Positions 1 through 9,935 of a stretch of 64,000 nt of DNA are shown here, one piece after another. Every line of letters begins with the position of its first letter. Positions within the stretch are counted from its first letter, which is position 1. Origin of the DNA: a virus; IMG/VR virus record IMGVR_UViG_3300030329_005540, positions 21,676-85,675 of that record; one strand, 5' to 3'. The notes under the pieces were generated by a model, which was not told the DNA's origin, ran no database searches, and saw only the letters and a program-made list of their open reading frames with translations. A program made the position numbers and the translations under genes.

Positions 1-1
1 T

Positions 2-2851
2 CAGCTAGCTACAACCAGAGACGTGAGAGCGTATGCTGGATATAAACAAAGCGGTACGCATTGGGATTCTAACGACCACAGGCCACCAGATTATACATTC
101 GCCGGGACAGGCAGAGTGTATGGAATATGCACTGGCTTTGATGCAAACGATACTACTAACAAGATAGCCCAGCATCAAGGATACGCCAACGCTTCTAAAT
201 ACATGTTTCTTGATCGCATGCCTGATTATTTAATGAACCATCATTATAGAGCATCTTGGGGTTACGGAAACGCTGACAGTATTTTAGATGCTAATAGATG
301 GAACGCATTTGTTTGGAGCGATTCTTTTTATACAAACAATGATCATTATATAGAAAGAGGATACGGCGCATGGAGAAAGAAGTATGACATCCCACAAACA
401 TGGCAAAGAACTTGGCCCGGATACTTAGGATATGGAGCAAGCTTAGATAAAAATTTTAGTTATATAGATATATTAACGGGATGCAGTGACGCCGCTGGCT
501 TAAGTTGCGTGGATGATAATCATAGCAAAAATCATGCTTGGAAAAATATTTTATTTGGTTGGCAGGTAGGATACAACACTGGAGAGGTTTACGATAAAAG
601 TATCTTGCGAGCAAGACATTTAATGATCAATAAGAGGCAAAGTGAAAGATACAGCTTCGCCACTTATAAAGACGTTATGGCGTTAACTAGCGATAGCGAA
701 GTCGAAAAAAGATTTTCAGAAATTCAAGATCATACTGAGACCTACGATTTTCTTCCTTATCCAGCGCAAAAAAATACTTCTTATGGCGTAGTGAATCCAA
801 CAGGAGGAGGTAGTTTAAAAGTCGATCCGAACTATTTAAATGACCCATTTAATAGAATTACGTCTACCGATTGGGTTTCCGTAGAAGACGTTAAGGCCAA
901 GGCTGAAGAGCTTGGGTTTTTATTCGAGTTTAGAAGATTGGCAGTTCCATTTAAATTACAACAATTTGATTTTACAGTTGGAGCCGCGAAGGGTCTTATA
1001 CGACCAAGTGGAATTGTCAACTATCAAAAAGATGACGGTGATGGTCGCATGCCTCTCAGCGGTCATCCTGACATCGCTACAACTCAAGGCAATGCAGGAC
1101 TAGACAACTCCTACTATTTTTATAGCGGCGTAAAAACCCCTGCTCATGCTGAAAGTACAGTTACAAAAAGAATTACCAAGCTATACCAACAATGGCCAGT
1201 GCCTAATGATTCAGCAAACACTTACAGAAACCCTTGGCCAATAGTTAATGGAGATTCAAAAGACACAGCCTTTGCCACGGCTAAACAGCATATAAACAAT
1301 ATCCGCAATGGTATTTATTGGGATAATTATTCAACATCTAATCCAGTTTATTGGATCGGAGGTTCAAATACATCTCACTTAGGAGGAGGAGGTCTGAGTA
1401 ATGATGACGACGGAACAAACGCTCAATCTATTTGGCCAGATTCAGAAACTTTTTGGTGTAGAGGCGCTGATTGTAATGCGTGTGTAGATTATCGAAATGT
1501 GTTTGGAGGAGATAATTACCAAGGAGGTGGTTGCGCTGACGGCGATAGCGATGACCTCGGAGATTGTTTCGAATGTACCGCAGCAGAAAAATTGGATGGC
1601 ACATGTATTGAATGTCCTAGATTTAGCGGGAAGTTATCTACTGACGACTACAAGCTATTAAAATTAGAAGGAGACGCTAATGATGGAGAATTTAGTTTCA
1701 CAACCACGGGCTATACTCCATTTGTTAGTTCTATGAAAACATTCATCTGGGCAGATAACAAAAGCGAAACAAATTGGGTTAAACCTGTAGGCTTGGGCAC
1801 TCGCCATATTTACAGATATAGAACAGATGATTTTTACGAACTATATAAAACTGATAGGGTGAAAGAACAGTTCGTACACCCAAATTCGAGCAATCCTTAC
1901 CGCGCCGAAACAGTAAGCTCTTGGCTTGGCAACTACATACATTTCCGCGATGAAAAACCGTGGCAAGGCAATAACACGATTAGTTCACCAATGAGCGGAT
2001 CAAGCTATGGAACTTCTTGGGGCAGCGGATTCGGAAGCGTTGTGATGCCGAATGCTCAAGCTATCGTAAATAGAGCCAAGCGTTCTGTATATCCTTGGGG
2101 GGCAAGCGACGGCTACAATGTAGACCATTATAAAATAGTTTGGCATTTGGGCTTATTGAATTATAGTACTCAACCATTGTTGCCCATTACAGTTGACAGC
2201 AATTCAGTTGAATATAAAGCGTGGATGTTGAACATTCAAGAAAGACTTTTCCCCAAGCATTATATTTTCCAAGACGCTTCTCATACAGGATGGGCTGGTA
2301 ACGGATCGCTACAATCAGGTCATGCTTCATTCGCTTATATAGAACCAGATGTTCAATACGGAGATTTTAATGTGTCTACGTTTACAGCCGAAAATGCGCC
2401 TACTTCCACTGGACAGTTCGTTTTCGAAAGCGGAATGATGACAAGCTCTCTTGACCTTTTTGATGGAACGGATGGAAATGAAACTGACGAAAGTTGGTTG
2501 GGGGTCAACAATTACCAAATAAGTGATGCGGATGGAGCCAGCAAATCTCCATTGTTATGGCAAGTTGGTCAAGGGATTTACGCTAGCGAACAGCAGACTT
2601 TTGTCAAAGACAACTCTGTGCCATCTATCTATACCGACTTTATGCCCAAGCAAGAACAGCATGTCAGCGGTGGTTGCTGGGGCAAAATAACAAATCAACA
2701 ATTCCTTGATTACCAAGGAACGCTTCAGGGCTACGACCCGCCGCGTGGAACAAAAATTGCATTACAATTTTATGTAAATAACACGCTTGATCGAACAGCA
2801 GGAGAGTTACGAGAAGCTGGTCCAGACACGCTAACTTGTTGGCAGCACTAG
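2..2851 (+). CDS. Large putative virion/tail structural protein, 5' truncated
   Basis: The reading frame is open from the left window edge to a stop at 2849-2851, so at least 949 residues are present and the N-terminus lies outside the window. I recognise no catalytic domain. The protein is rich in Gly, Asn, Tyr, Trp and Asp, as exposed beta-rich phage structural proteins often are. A cysteine cluster (eight Cys between about nt 1455 and 1620) could form disulfides or bind metal. It is the only plus-strand gene at the left side and converges on the next gene with a 4-bp overlap, which suggests the end of a structural module. Tail fibre, adhesin or capsid decoration are all possible, so the role is inference. 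Confidence 0.55.
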   Translation, partial: QLATTRDVRAYAGYKQSGTHWDSNDHRPPDYTFAGTGRVYGICTGFDANDTTNKIAQHQGYANASKYMFLDRMPDYLMNHHYRASWGYGNADSILDANRWNAFVWSDSFYTNNDHYIERGYGAWRKKYDIPQTWQRTWPGYLGYGASLDKNFSYIDILTGCSDAAGLSCVDDNHSKNHAWKNILFGWQVGYNTGEVYDKSILRARHLMINKRQSERYSFATYKDVMALTSDSEVEKRFSEIQDHTETYDFLPYPAQKNTSYGVVNPTGGGSLKVDPNYLNDPFNRITSTDWVSVEDVKAKAEELGFLFEFRRLAVPFKLQQFDFTVGAAKGLIRPSGIVNYQKDDGDGRMPLSGHPDIATTQGNAGLDNSYYFYSGVKTPAHAESTVTKRITKLYQQWPVPNDSANTYRNPWPIVNGDSKDTAFATAKQHINNIRNGIYWDNYSTSNPVYWIGGSNTSHLGGGGLSNDDDGTNAQSIWPDSETFWCRGADCNACVDYRNVFGGDNYQGGGCADGDSDDLGDCFECTAAEKLDGTCIECPRFSGKLSTDDYKLLKLEGDANDGEFSFTTTGYTPFVSSMKTFIWADNKSETNWVKPVGLGTRHIYRYRTDDFYELYKTDRVKEQFVHPNSSNPYRAETVSSWLGNYIHFRDEKPWQGNNTISSPMSGSSYGTSWGSGFGSVVMPNAQAIVNRAKRSVYPWGASDGYNVDHYKIVWHLGLLNYSTQPLLPITVDSNSVEYKAWMLNIQERLFPKHYIFQDASHTGWAGNGSLQSGHASFAYIEPDVQYGDFNVSTFTAENAPTSTGQFVFESGMMTSSLDLFDGTDGNETDESWLGVNNYQISDADGASKSPLLWQVGQGIYASEQQTFVKDNSVPSIYTDFMPKQEQHVSGGCWGKITNQQFLDYQGTLQGYDPPRGTKIALQFYVNNTLDRTAGELREAGPDTLTCWQH

Positions 2852-3555
2852 GCGCTTTTGATCCTGCCTATAAGCTCCAGCATCTTGGGCTTTGGAATAT
2901 CGTTAATGGATTCAAACGAATCGGCTTCTGGGAATTTTTCAGATATTAATTTATTTTTAATTCTGTCGAAAGAGAAACCTTTCTCTCTCATAACCGTTTG
3001 AAGCGTAGAGACAGGGCTAGCCGCGCTTGTCTCGACGGGTGCTTCAGCCAGTTTAGAGTTACCCATTTCTTCTTTAGAAACGATATTAATTTTAAGAAAA
3101 TTACGAACACAACGAACAAAAGCTCTATTCTCAGCAATTGGCCCAAGAAAATGTTTGGCAAAATTGTGAGTATTGTGTGGCGCTGCGTCTCCGATTGCAG
3201 AGAAGGTGACTTCTCGACCTTCGGTTTCGAAATTAGGTATCCATTTTATACTGCAAGTTGCGACGACGTATTCTGGGTGAGGAGACACGACGTTATAAGT
3301 TACGTCAGTATAACCACGGATTTGAGCGAGTTCTTTAATACCTCCGAGTAAAATCAAAAGATCATAATCGGACAATTTAGTTACGTCTGTTTCGCTTGTG
3401 CGGTCTTTATTCGGCACAAGATATTCTGTTTTGACCATTTTTCTCCAATCAACAAATCCATCTTCATTGAAGATATAATTTACATTGGAATCAACGATCA
3501 GTCCGTGTGTGTCTCGTTTAACAGTGCGGACTTTAGTGGTAGCTTTCCTAGGCAT
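2848..3555 (-). CDS. Conserved phage protein, possibly ssDNA annealing/recombination
   Basis: A protein of 235 residues. The middle part carries a run of conserved-looking blocks: LLGGIKELAQIRGY near residue 70, an IGDAAPHNT block near 123, and ENRAFVRCVRNFL near 143. A basic, Arg-rich helix of the last kind is reminiscent of Erf/Rad52-type annealing proteins. The C-terminal 50 residues look like a separate small helical domain after a Ser/Ala/Pro linker. A strong class A promoter ends 6 nt before the ATG, so the transcript should be almost leaderless. Its position beside SSB-like and polymerase genes fits a recombination role, but the family assignment is tentative. Confidence 0.45.
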   Translation of the reverse strand: MPRKATTKVRTVKRDTHGLIVDSNVNYIFNEDGFVDWRKMVKTEYLVPNKDRTSETDVTKLSDYDLLILLGGIKELAQIRGYTDVTYNVVSPHPEYVVATCSIKWIPNFETEGREVTFSAIGDAAPHNTHNFAKHFLGPIAENRAFVRCVRNFLKINIVSKEEMGNSKLAEAPVETSAASPVSTLQTVMREKGFSFDRIKNKLISEKFPEADSFESINDIPKPKMLELIGRIKSA

Positions 3556-3561
3556 ATGAAT

Positions 3562-3590
3562 ATACTAACACGAGCTTTAAGGATTGTCAA
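3562..3590 (-). promoter_or_regulatory. Class A promoter for 2848-3555
   Basis: TTGACA at 3585-3590, 6 nt, AAAGC at 3574-3578, 6 nt, TAGTAT at 3562-3567, then 6 nt to the ATG. The start site should fall close to the start codon. Confidence 0.8.
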
Positions 3591-4774
3591 CCCTCTTTTT
3601 TGGTTAAGATGCAGTAATTATCAAAATCATCCCAAAAGTCGTCACAATCCAGAACAGGCGCTACTTTTTTCTCAAAAGAATTCACGGGCAAGTCCCTCTT
3701 CCAAGAAGCTTTATCGTGAAAGACTTTACCCTGACTCAAAATAAACTTATTTGATTTAAAAAATAACTTTTTATCTTTTAATTTATTATCTTTATCTATC
3801 TTGTCTTTGGTAATCTGCTCTCTATGTACAATTACCCCGTAATCCATATAATTTCTTTTGTGCTTTGCGATTTGGTCTTCGGGTAATTCGCTGACAAGCG
3901 TGTACTGAATCGCGCTGCTCATTAAAAATTTAATAAAATTAGGTTCATTATCTTCTTTAATTAGATATACTATTTGATTAATATTCTGTTTAAGCTGAGA
4001 TAATATATTAGGATTAATTGGCTTGTCAGTAACGACATTAGATTTCATTACAGATAAATTTTCTGCCATACCTTGTTCATTAAAAAGGTAATCCATTCTA
4101 ATTGAAATATTATTCGGCGGCTGGATTCCATAATGTTGAATTGAAACATCAGGTACGATGTTCATCATTCCAAATGGATATGCCGCGCCAATATACTCAT
4201 AATTATACGGAGAGGTGAAATCGATACCCAACTGCTTACACACTGCCTCGGCCACTTTATCAGGCATGATAGTGTTTATTGTTTTAGGGTTTTCGTTTCT
4301 AGAATAAGAAGGCTTGTTCCCCTTTAGGTCAGCCATTAAATTAACACATTTGGAGTCCTCGCTCCAGTACGGGCCAGATTGGTTCGGGAGCGAGTTAGAG
4401 AACAGAGCCACGGTTGGAGTACCGTTTTTCGACGCAATATCCATTGTCATATCATCCACAGACAAATGGAGCTTGCTTTGCGATAATATGTAAGCTATTT
4501 GATTGGCTGATGTTTGTCCCAGAGTTAGATAGCAGCCGCGCAAAGGCGCATCGTCTTTATGGCCGACCTGCAAGATGCCGATCCCGTGAGAAGACAATAT
4601 CGGCACGAGCAAATCAACAACCTCTTGCCAATAATCATATTTTTTAGATTCGGGAGAATTGACCGCTAATAAAGTAATATAATTATCAATAGCTATCGGA
4701 AAGAACTTTTCGTAAATGAAAGGTTCTGATATTTTTGCTCCACAGCTTGTGGCGTATGATTCTACGATATGCAT
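3587..4774 (-). CDS. Glycosyltransferase GT9-like C-terminal half plus unknown domain
   Basis: A protein of 395 residues. The first 180 residues match the C-terminal, nucleotide-sugar-binding half of GT9 heptosyltransferases: a beta-strand and helix pattern ending in the DDMTMDIASKNGTPTVALFS block, where GT9 enzymes normally have a DSG-P-H-A-A motif. The N-terminal half of that fold is absent here but sits at the end of the upstream gene. The two genes share one base (TAATG), which favours translational coupling. The remaining 200 residues, rich in Asn and Lys, are not recognised. It probably acts with the upstream protein in sugar transfer; donor and acceptor are unknown. Confidence 0.6.
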   Translation of the reverse strand: MHIVESYATSCGAKISEPFIYEKFFPIAIDNYITLLAVNSPESKKYDYWQEVVDLLVPILSSHGIGILQVGHKDDAPLRGCYLTLGQTSANQIAYILSQSKLHLSVDDMTMDIASKNGTPTVALFSNSLPNQSGPYWSEDSKCVNLMADLKGNKPSYSRNENPKTINTIMPDKVAEAVCKQLGIDFTSPYNYEYIGAAYPFGMMNIVPDVSIQHYGIQPPNNISIRMDYLFNEQGMAENLSVMKSNVVTDKPINPNILSQLKQNINQIVYLIKEDNEPNFIKFLMSSAIQYTLVSELPEDQIAKHKRNYMDYGVIVHREQITKDKIDKDNKLKDKKLFFKSNKFILSQGKVFHDKASWKRDLPVNSFEKKVAPVLDCDDFWDDFDNYCILTKKEG

Positions 4775-6684
4775 TACAAATTAAGTTCGTAAGTTATGTT
4801 GTCTTTCCCGTTATGTAGATAGTCGATAAATCTTTGCGTTCTACCGAAAGGCAGTAGAGCTATCTCGAAAAAGCCTTTGTGCTCTGCGTTGCCTTCTAGC
4901 CAAGCCCAATCCTCCATTTGGGGAACGTAAGGAACTACTTTATGTATATGTTCATTACCATCTAAAATCTCCGCATTCTCCTGTTTGGTAGACACGTATA
5001 AATTATAATCAGGGTATTGATTTTTAAGTGATTTAAATATACTTGTAGATAAAAAGACATCACGCGGGCCATCTGGCATAACGTAGATCATTCTTTTACC
5101 TTCGTCATCTTCATCTAGAAACTTTGTAAATTCTACTTTTTCGTTTTCTGCATTTTCTTTTTGCGCGACCTGCCTGAAATATTTTTCGATGTCAGGGCGG
5201 CTCATGCCTCTGGCGATTTCATGCATCCAATACCTGTGACCGTCATCCTTTTCGTCAACTTCTGGACGCATTAAAATATTATGATAAAGAGCTTTGATCC
5301 ATTCTGAGTCATCTTCGATTTCCGGGATTTCCGCTTGGGGATTTTTCTTAACTTCCTCAAGAGAAAAGTCGTATTCGGTAAATGGAGCTTCGTCAATAAA
5401 CTTTTCTATGAATCCGCCGACATGCGCTGGGGAGAAATTGTCTATCGCCCATTTACGAGCTTGCTTGCCCATCTTTTGCCTCTTGTCGGGCTTCATCTTA
5501 AACACTTTGCCCAACTGCTTGCTAATCGATAACGGACTCGTGGAAGCTTTAATAAACTCTGTACCGTGCTCGCGATATTCAGACCAAGCCAACGGCAAAG
5601 ACTCTGCTCCGTCCTGACACATTTCTTCACCGCAGCTATAATCAGTCACAAGAGTAATCAACTCTGTAAGCTTCGCTTCTTGAATGGGGATTTCTTGACC
5701 GCCAGAGGTGAACGGGTGGCAGTAGACATCCATTAAATTATATACTTCATTAAGCTGCTCTTCAGAAACGCCCTCAGAAACGTTTGTAGTGGTGCAGGAA
5801 TCCTTCGCTCCGCAGTGTCCACATTGAGTATTCAATCCGTGAAAATGCTGAACAGCATAGTTCCAACACTTTCTGCAAACGTATGTAGTGATGATGTCCT
5901 GATGAGAGACTTTATACTCATCAGCCAACTTCATGATGTTCCAGCCTTCGCCAAAATGCGTATGAAGAAGAAGCTTGGAATTAGAATTGGGATTATTGTT
6001 TTGAAATTTTTTAAAGCCCTCTATTAAATTGGGTACGGATTTCCTGAGTTGGTTTCTGAAAACGAATCCTACAATAAAAGTGTCTTCCGTTATTCCAAAC
6101 TTTTGTCTAAGTTGCTTTTTAATCTGGGACGGTAATTTGTAAAAGTTCTCCCCGTCAACTGCTCCGTGCAAAGTCTTGATATGCTCGTGACCCATTTCGT
6201 TAAGAGCCTTTGTGGCGAAATCAGACCATATCCAATAATTATCTACCTTGGGTGCGACTTGCACTGCCGCTGGCAAGATAGGCAAAGAATCAAGCGTTGT
6301 CCACAGAGCCGAGGCGACATGTTTAAACCACTTTTTTTCAACTGCAAAGTCAATCCCCCAAATGTCTTGCACCGCAATGTAAACATCAGGTTTGACCTCT
6401 TGAATAACCTTGTCTAAATTATGCGCTCCATAACTAGCTAATCGACCAACGTGGGGATCGCGGCCAAGCTCTTTTTGTTCTTGCTCGCTGTCAGGGAGAG
6501 TGCCATAGCCCTTCCAAGGCGTCCTCTGAAGCTGCGGGCTTGACCAAGGGATACCGCAGCAATAATGCACAATATCGTATTTTCCAGTATCGTATAAATA
6601 ACTCAAAACGGCTTTGGCATTTCGACCAAAGCCTGTCTTGGCTAAAGCGTAATCGCTTTGAAAAAGAAGTTTCTTTTTTCTCAT
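4774..6684 (-). CDS. GT4-family glycosyltransferase fused to a GT9 N-terminal half
   Basis: A protein of 636 residues. Residues 1-440 form a GT-B glycosyltransferase: an N-terminal KTGFGRNAKAVL loop, VGFVFRNQLRKSVPNLIEGF opening the second Rossmann domain, and the GGQEIPIQEA E-x7-E-type segment. A four-cysteine zinc-ribbon insert (CRKCWNY then CGHCGAKDSC) lies near residue 270-295. The last 110 residues restart as the N-terminal half of a GT9 fold (VMPDGPRDVFLSTSIFKSLK), whose other half is encoded by the next gene. It follows the SSB-like gene directly and is read from the same promoter. The acceptor may be the virion or a host surface glycan. Confidence 0.7.
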   Translation of the reverse strand: MRKKKLLFQSDYALAKTGFGRNAKAVLSYLYDTGKYDIVHYCCGIPWSSPQLQRTPWKGYGTLPDSEQEQKELGRDPHVGRLASYGAHNLDKVIQEVKPDVYIAVQDIWGIDFAVEKKWFKHVASALWTTLDSLPILPAAVQVAPKVDNYWIWSDFATKALNEMGHEHIKTLHGAVDGENFYKLPSQIKKQLRQKFGITEDTFIVGFVFRNQLRKSVPNLIEGFKKFQNNNPNSNSKLLLHTHFGEGWNIMKLADEYKVSHQDIITTYVCRKCWNYAVQHFHGLNTQCGHCGAKDSCTTTNVSEGVSEEQLNEVYNLMDVYCHPFTSGGQEIPIQEAKLTELITLVTDYSCGEEMCQDGAESLPLAWSEYREHGTEFIKASTSPLSISKQLGKVFKMKPDKRQKMGKQARKWAIDNFSPAHVGGFIEKFIDEAPFTEYDFSLEEVKKNPQAEIPEIEDDSEWIKALYHNILMRPEVDEKDDGHRYWMHEIARGMSRPDIEKYFRQVAQKENAENEKVEFTKFLDEDDEGKRMIYVMPDGPRDVFLSTSIFKSLKNQYPDYNLYVSTKQENAEILDGNEHIHKVVPYVPQMEDWAWLEGNAEHKGFFEIALLPFGRTQRFIDYLHNGKDNITYELNL

Positions 6685-7245
6685 TTACCAGACATCCTCA
6701 TCTGAAAATTCTTCACTTTCAGTTTGAGGAGCCAGCATACTTTCTTGGGTTTCCTCAACTCTATTATATTGTACTCCTTGAGCAGACCCCTTCTCAAAAG
6801 TTTTTTGCATTACTCCGCAAAGAAATTCTTTAAGGAGTCTACCGGCGGCATAATCCAGCCCGATATAAAAATTAATTTTATTAACCGAGTCATCTAAGAA
6901 CTCTTTTTGGATACCGTAAGAGTACCCCATGCGTTTTTCGCCCATTACCCACGGCTCGAATTTCATGCGGGTAATCTGTTTAGAGCTTTTGTGGTATCCG
7001 TCCCATCTAGCGCTTCGCTCCATAGCATCCACGATGCCAGCGGCCTCCTCGGCGCTTAGTTTGATTGTGACAGAGCCCTTGGGGTTTCCTTTATTGGCTT
7101 TAAACGCGCCTTTACCCGAAGGGCCAGACTGCTTGATGATGGTAGACATCAAGAAAAAGTCGCCAGTGTCCTTGTCGTATTGCCCGTAAAACGAGCAAGC
7201 GGAGCCAGTTTGTTTATTATTTGGCTTGTAGAATTGTAAGTTCAT
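6685..7245 (-). CDS. Probable single-stranded DNA-binding protein
   Basis: A protein of 186 residues with a basic, Gly/Lys-rich beta-type N-terminal region and a Ser/Glu/Asp-rich tail ending in EEFSDEDVW. An acidic tail closed by an aromatic or hydrophobic residue is typical of bacterial and phage SSBs and recruits replication partners. The gene has its own class A promoter and lies next to the polymerase core gene, which fits. I see no diagnostic OB-fold signature, so SSB is inferred from tail, size and context. Confidence 0.45.
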   Translation of the reverse strand: MNLQFYKPNNKQTGSACSFYGQYDKDTGDFFLMSTIIKQSGPSGKGAFKANKGNPKGSVTIKLSAEEAAGIVDAMERSARWDGYHKSSKQITRMKFEPWVMGEKRMGYSYGIQKEFLDDSVNKINFYIGLDYAAGRLLKEFLCGVMQKTFEKGSAQGVQYNRVEETQESMLAPQTESEEFSDEDVW

Positions 7246-7251
7246 GATCTA

Positions 7252-7280
7252 ATGATAATATAAGCTTTATAATTTGTCAA
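7252..7280 (-). promoter_or_regulatory. Class A promoter for 6685-7245
   Basis: TTGACA at 7275-7280, 6 nt, AAAGC at 7264-7268, 6 nt, TATCAT at 7252-7257, then 6 nt to the ATG. Confidence 0.8.
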
Positions 7281-7283
7281 GTG

Positions 7284-9935
7284 TTAATTAGAGGTTTTTT
7301 CGCTCTTCGTTAGGTCTGCGAGACGGGTATATACGGTATTATCTTGTATGCCTATTGCGTCTGCAAAAACAACGTCATCCATTTTTCTACCTCTGACGAT
7401 AACGATTTGCCCTTCCTTTGGGAAGCCGTTATTCATTTCTCTGCACTCTTCCATCTTTCCGGAGAAAATCATCACTTTAATTGATTGGGTTTCATCTCCC
7501 ACAAAGAGTTTTAGATATGGTGTTTTCTTGGGCGGTCTGGATACGCCTTGGTAGGGCTTATCCTCGACTTGGCCAATAAATGTGACGTTACTGCCTTCTG
7601 GAGTTTCTACTACATCTCGCACATTAGTCAAGTCTCTGCCCTGTCTAGAAAAAATGTCAATTAAAGACACATTATAAGTATATCCTAACAAATGTTTTTC
7701 ATAATACCAATTTGCAAATCGTTCAGACTTCTTATTAATATCATAAATTTCTTTGTATCTCTGACACTTTTTACGGATAGTCGCTACGCGAGTATCTTTG
7801 ATTAGCGGTTTACCCTTGGAGTCGCTGGATTCCTTGAGGTTTTTAACTACTCTAACCAAATCATATTCATGCTCATGTGCAATTGGAATCGCCATCTTCT
7901 TTTCGCGGGGCGTCAAGATGCTCCAAAGCTGTGCTTCGTAAACTACCTTGGTACGAGACTGCTTGAATCCTTCCAACGCGCCAGCTTGAATCAGTGGGCA
8001 TAGCGTGGACAATCCAATACCCGCTTCCTCGGCAGCTTGAAAGATTTCAAATTTATTTTCGTATTCCTTTTTGAACGAATTTAACTTACTCATTGACTTG
8101 TCAGAAATTCCTTTAATGGACAACAAGCCAAATCGAATGTTATTACCTTCAATTGAAAAATCCATTTTAGATTTGATCAAGTGAGGCTGCAATAATTTAA
8201 TATCAAAATATTGAAGCTCTTTATGAATTTTGGAAATTTCATTAATCGGATCAGGCTCGTGCCTCGTCATCTTGAGAAGACTCAAAAAGAATTCCTTGGG
8301 ATGTTTGAACTTGAGATAAATCGTGGTCGCGGCTAAAGCTGCGTATGCGATGGAGTGAGATTTATTGAACGAATAGTTAGCTGAATCTTCCAAGACTTTC
8401 CATAGAATGTCTGAGATTTCGGGTTCGAGTTTACTCTCCTTAACCTTTTCGCTGATTTTCTTTTTCCATTTCCTAACTTCGGAAACTTTTTTCTTGCCGA
8501 CGATCCGCCTGAGAATCTCTGCTTCGTCAAGAGTAAACCCGATCTTATGAGCCATCTGCATCATTTGCTCTTGATACAAGGCTACTCCTCCTGTCGAAGA
8601 CAAAATATCATCGAAGAAGGGGTGAATTGACTGCTGGGTTCCAGTATTCGCATAGTTAGCGTACTGGTCAACGAAGGCCAACGCTCCGGGTCTCGCCAAT
8701 GCAAGAACCGCACTCAACTCTTCTAAATTTTTAGGTTTAACCTTTTGACAAACGTGGAAATTGGTATCTGCTTCAATTTGAAACAACCCGTGTGGAGTTC
8801 TTAAATTCTGAAGCTCCCTGTAAATGAAGGGGTCATTGAGGTCAATATCATCGATATTAATCCCAATGGTTTTACATGCGTCATCAACCACCGAAACGCT
8901 TCTCAAACCGAGGATATCGAGCTTGACATTAAACTCGGAAATCCAGTTCATGTCGTAAGATGCTACGCTGCCTTTTTTGTCAGAGGTAAGCTCTGTTGGG
9001 CAGCTATCCTTCATCATGTCATACGAAATAGACACTGCGGATGGGTGAACCCCTTTGTTTTTAATCAGCCCTCTGAGCTTTAGCGCGATATTGTAAACGT
9101 CACTGTTGTCATCACACCACTCTCTAAACTCATCTACTTCTTCGTATGAGGATTCAAGACTTTTAACTTGACCAAAGACTTTGGGAATCAGCGCAGATAC
9201 ATTGTTCATATCTGCATCGCTGTGGTCTGCTACGATTTTACCGCACTCTTTCATCAAGAGCTTGGTACTCAAGGTGTTGAAGGTTAAAATCTTGCTGGTC
9301 TTGCCGTCGAATTTGCTTTCAAGATATTCGATTACCTTTTGTCGGTTATAGTAACAAATATCTAAATCAACGTCACACATAAGCGAGCCGTCAAGATATG
9401 TTACGCCATCGACAACCTTTTTCTTGGCGCGAATCTTCGAAACGAACCTTTCAAAATACAGCCCATATTTCACTGGATCGATTCTAGTAACGCCGACGAA
9501 ATACAAAACCAAACTACCTGCGGCAGAGCCACGCCCAAGACCCGTGGGAATATCATTCTTCTTACAGTAGTTGACGACATCCCATACAAGAAGCACGTAA
9601 TCAATGAAGCCTAACTCTTTTAGAGTATCTAGCTCGTACTTGACTCGCGAAACGTACTCGTCATACTCTTCAGTACCTTTTTTGAGATTGATTTTTTTAA
9701 ACCCATTAAGACAAAGGGCTCTGAGGAAATCGTAGTTGTTTATATCTTCGCTGACTTTAGCGCGATGCTTTTCTTCAGCGGGGATTTCAAACGAGGGCAA
9801 GCGAACACCGTGTAGGTCTAGCTTGACTCCTTTAAAATTATCTTGAAAGTTGGCTGCGCTCAAATTACCGACGACGTTTTTTGTTTTTCGACGTGGACTT
9901 TTTCGCGGGTTGGATACTTTTAAACTCATTATCAT
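7284..9935 (-). CDS. dnaE: DNA polymerase III alpha, polymerase core (lacks PHP domain)
   Basis: A protein of 883 residues, the replicative family C polymerase without its usual N-terminal PHP domain. It starts in the linker before the palm (LPSFEIP). GLGRGSAAGSLV follows near residue 136 and the catalytic MCDVDLDIC block near 190, which keeps the Asp pair of DnaE; the third Asp lies in KLDILGLRSVSV. Fingers and helix-hairpin-helix regions follow, and a C-terminal OB fold (VTFIGQVEDKPY, then KLFVGDETQSIKVMIFSG). Cellular DnaE is about 1,160 residues. The missing PHP part is a separate protein at 12409-13173. The start overlaps the upstream gene by 71 nt, and a later non-ATG start is possible. 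Confidence 0.93.
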   Translation of the reverse strand: MIMSLKVSNPRKSPRRKTKNVVGNLSAANFQDNFKGVKLDLHGVRLPSFEIPAEEKHRAKVSEDINNYDFLRALCLNGFKKINLKKGTEEYDEYVSRVKYELDTLKELGFIDYVLLVWDVVNYCKKNDIPTGLGRGSAAGSLVLYFVGVTRIDPVKYGLYFERFVSKIRAKKKVVDGVTYLDGSLMCDVDLDICYYNRQKVIEYLESKFDGKTSKILTFNTLSTKLLMKECGKIVADHSDADMNNVSALIPKVFGQVKSLESSYEEVDEFREWCDDNSDVYNIALKLRGLIKNKGVHPSAVSISYDMMKDSCPTELTSDKKGSVASYDMNWISEFNVKLDILGLRSVSVVDDACKTIGINIDDIDLNDPFIYRELQNLRTPHGLFQIEADTNFHVCQKVKPKNLEELSAVLALARPGALAFVDQYANYANTGTQQSIHPFFDDILSSTGGVALYQEQMMQMAHKIGFTLDEAEILRRIVGKKKVSEVRKWKKKISEKVKESKLEPEISDILWKVLEDSANYSFNKSHSIAYAALAATTIYLKFKHPKEFFLSLLKMTRHEPDPINEISKIHKELQYFDIKLLQPHLIKSKMDFSIEGNNIRFGLLSIKGISDKSMSKLNSFKKEYENKFEIFQAAEEAGIGLSTLCPLIQAGALEGFKQSRTKVVYEAQLWSILTPREKKMAIPIAHEHEYDLVRVVKNLKESSDSKGKPLIKDTRVATIRKKCQRYKEIYDINKKSERFANWYYEKHLLGYTYNVSLIDIFSRQGRDLTNVRDVVETPEGSNVTFIGQVEDKPYQGVSRPPKKTPYLKLFVGDETQSIKVMIFSGKMEECREMNNGFPKEGQIVIVRGRKMDDVVFADAIGIQDNTVYTRLADLTKSEKTSN

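Noticed and set aside
2998-3351. Plus-strand open frame opposite 2848-3555
   Set aside because: It lies entirely on the opposite strand of a gene with a good promoter and has no protein-like composition.
7284-9935. Intein in the polymerase
   Set aside because: No Cys/Ser start, HN-C end or Hint-fold motif at the break points of the two DnaE halves.
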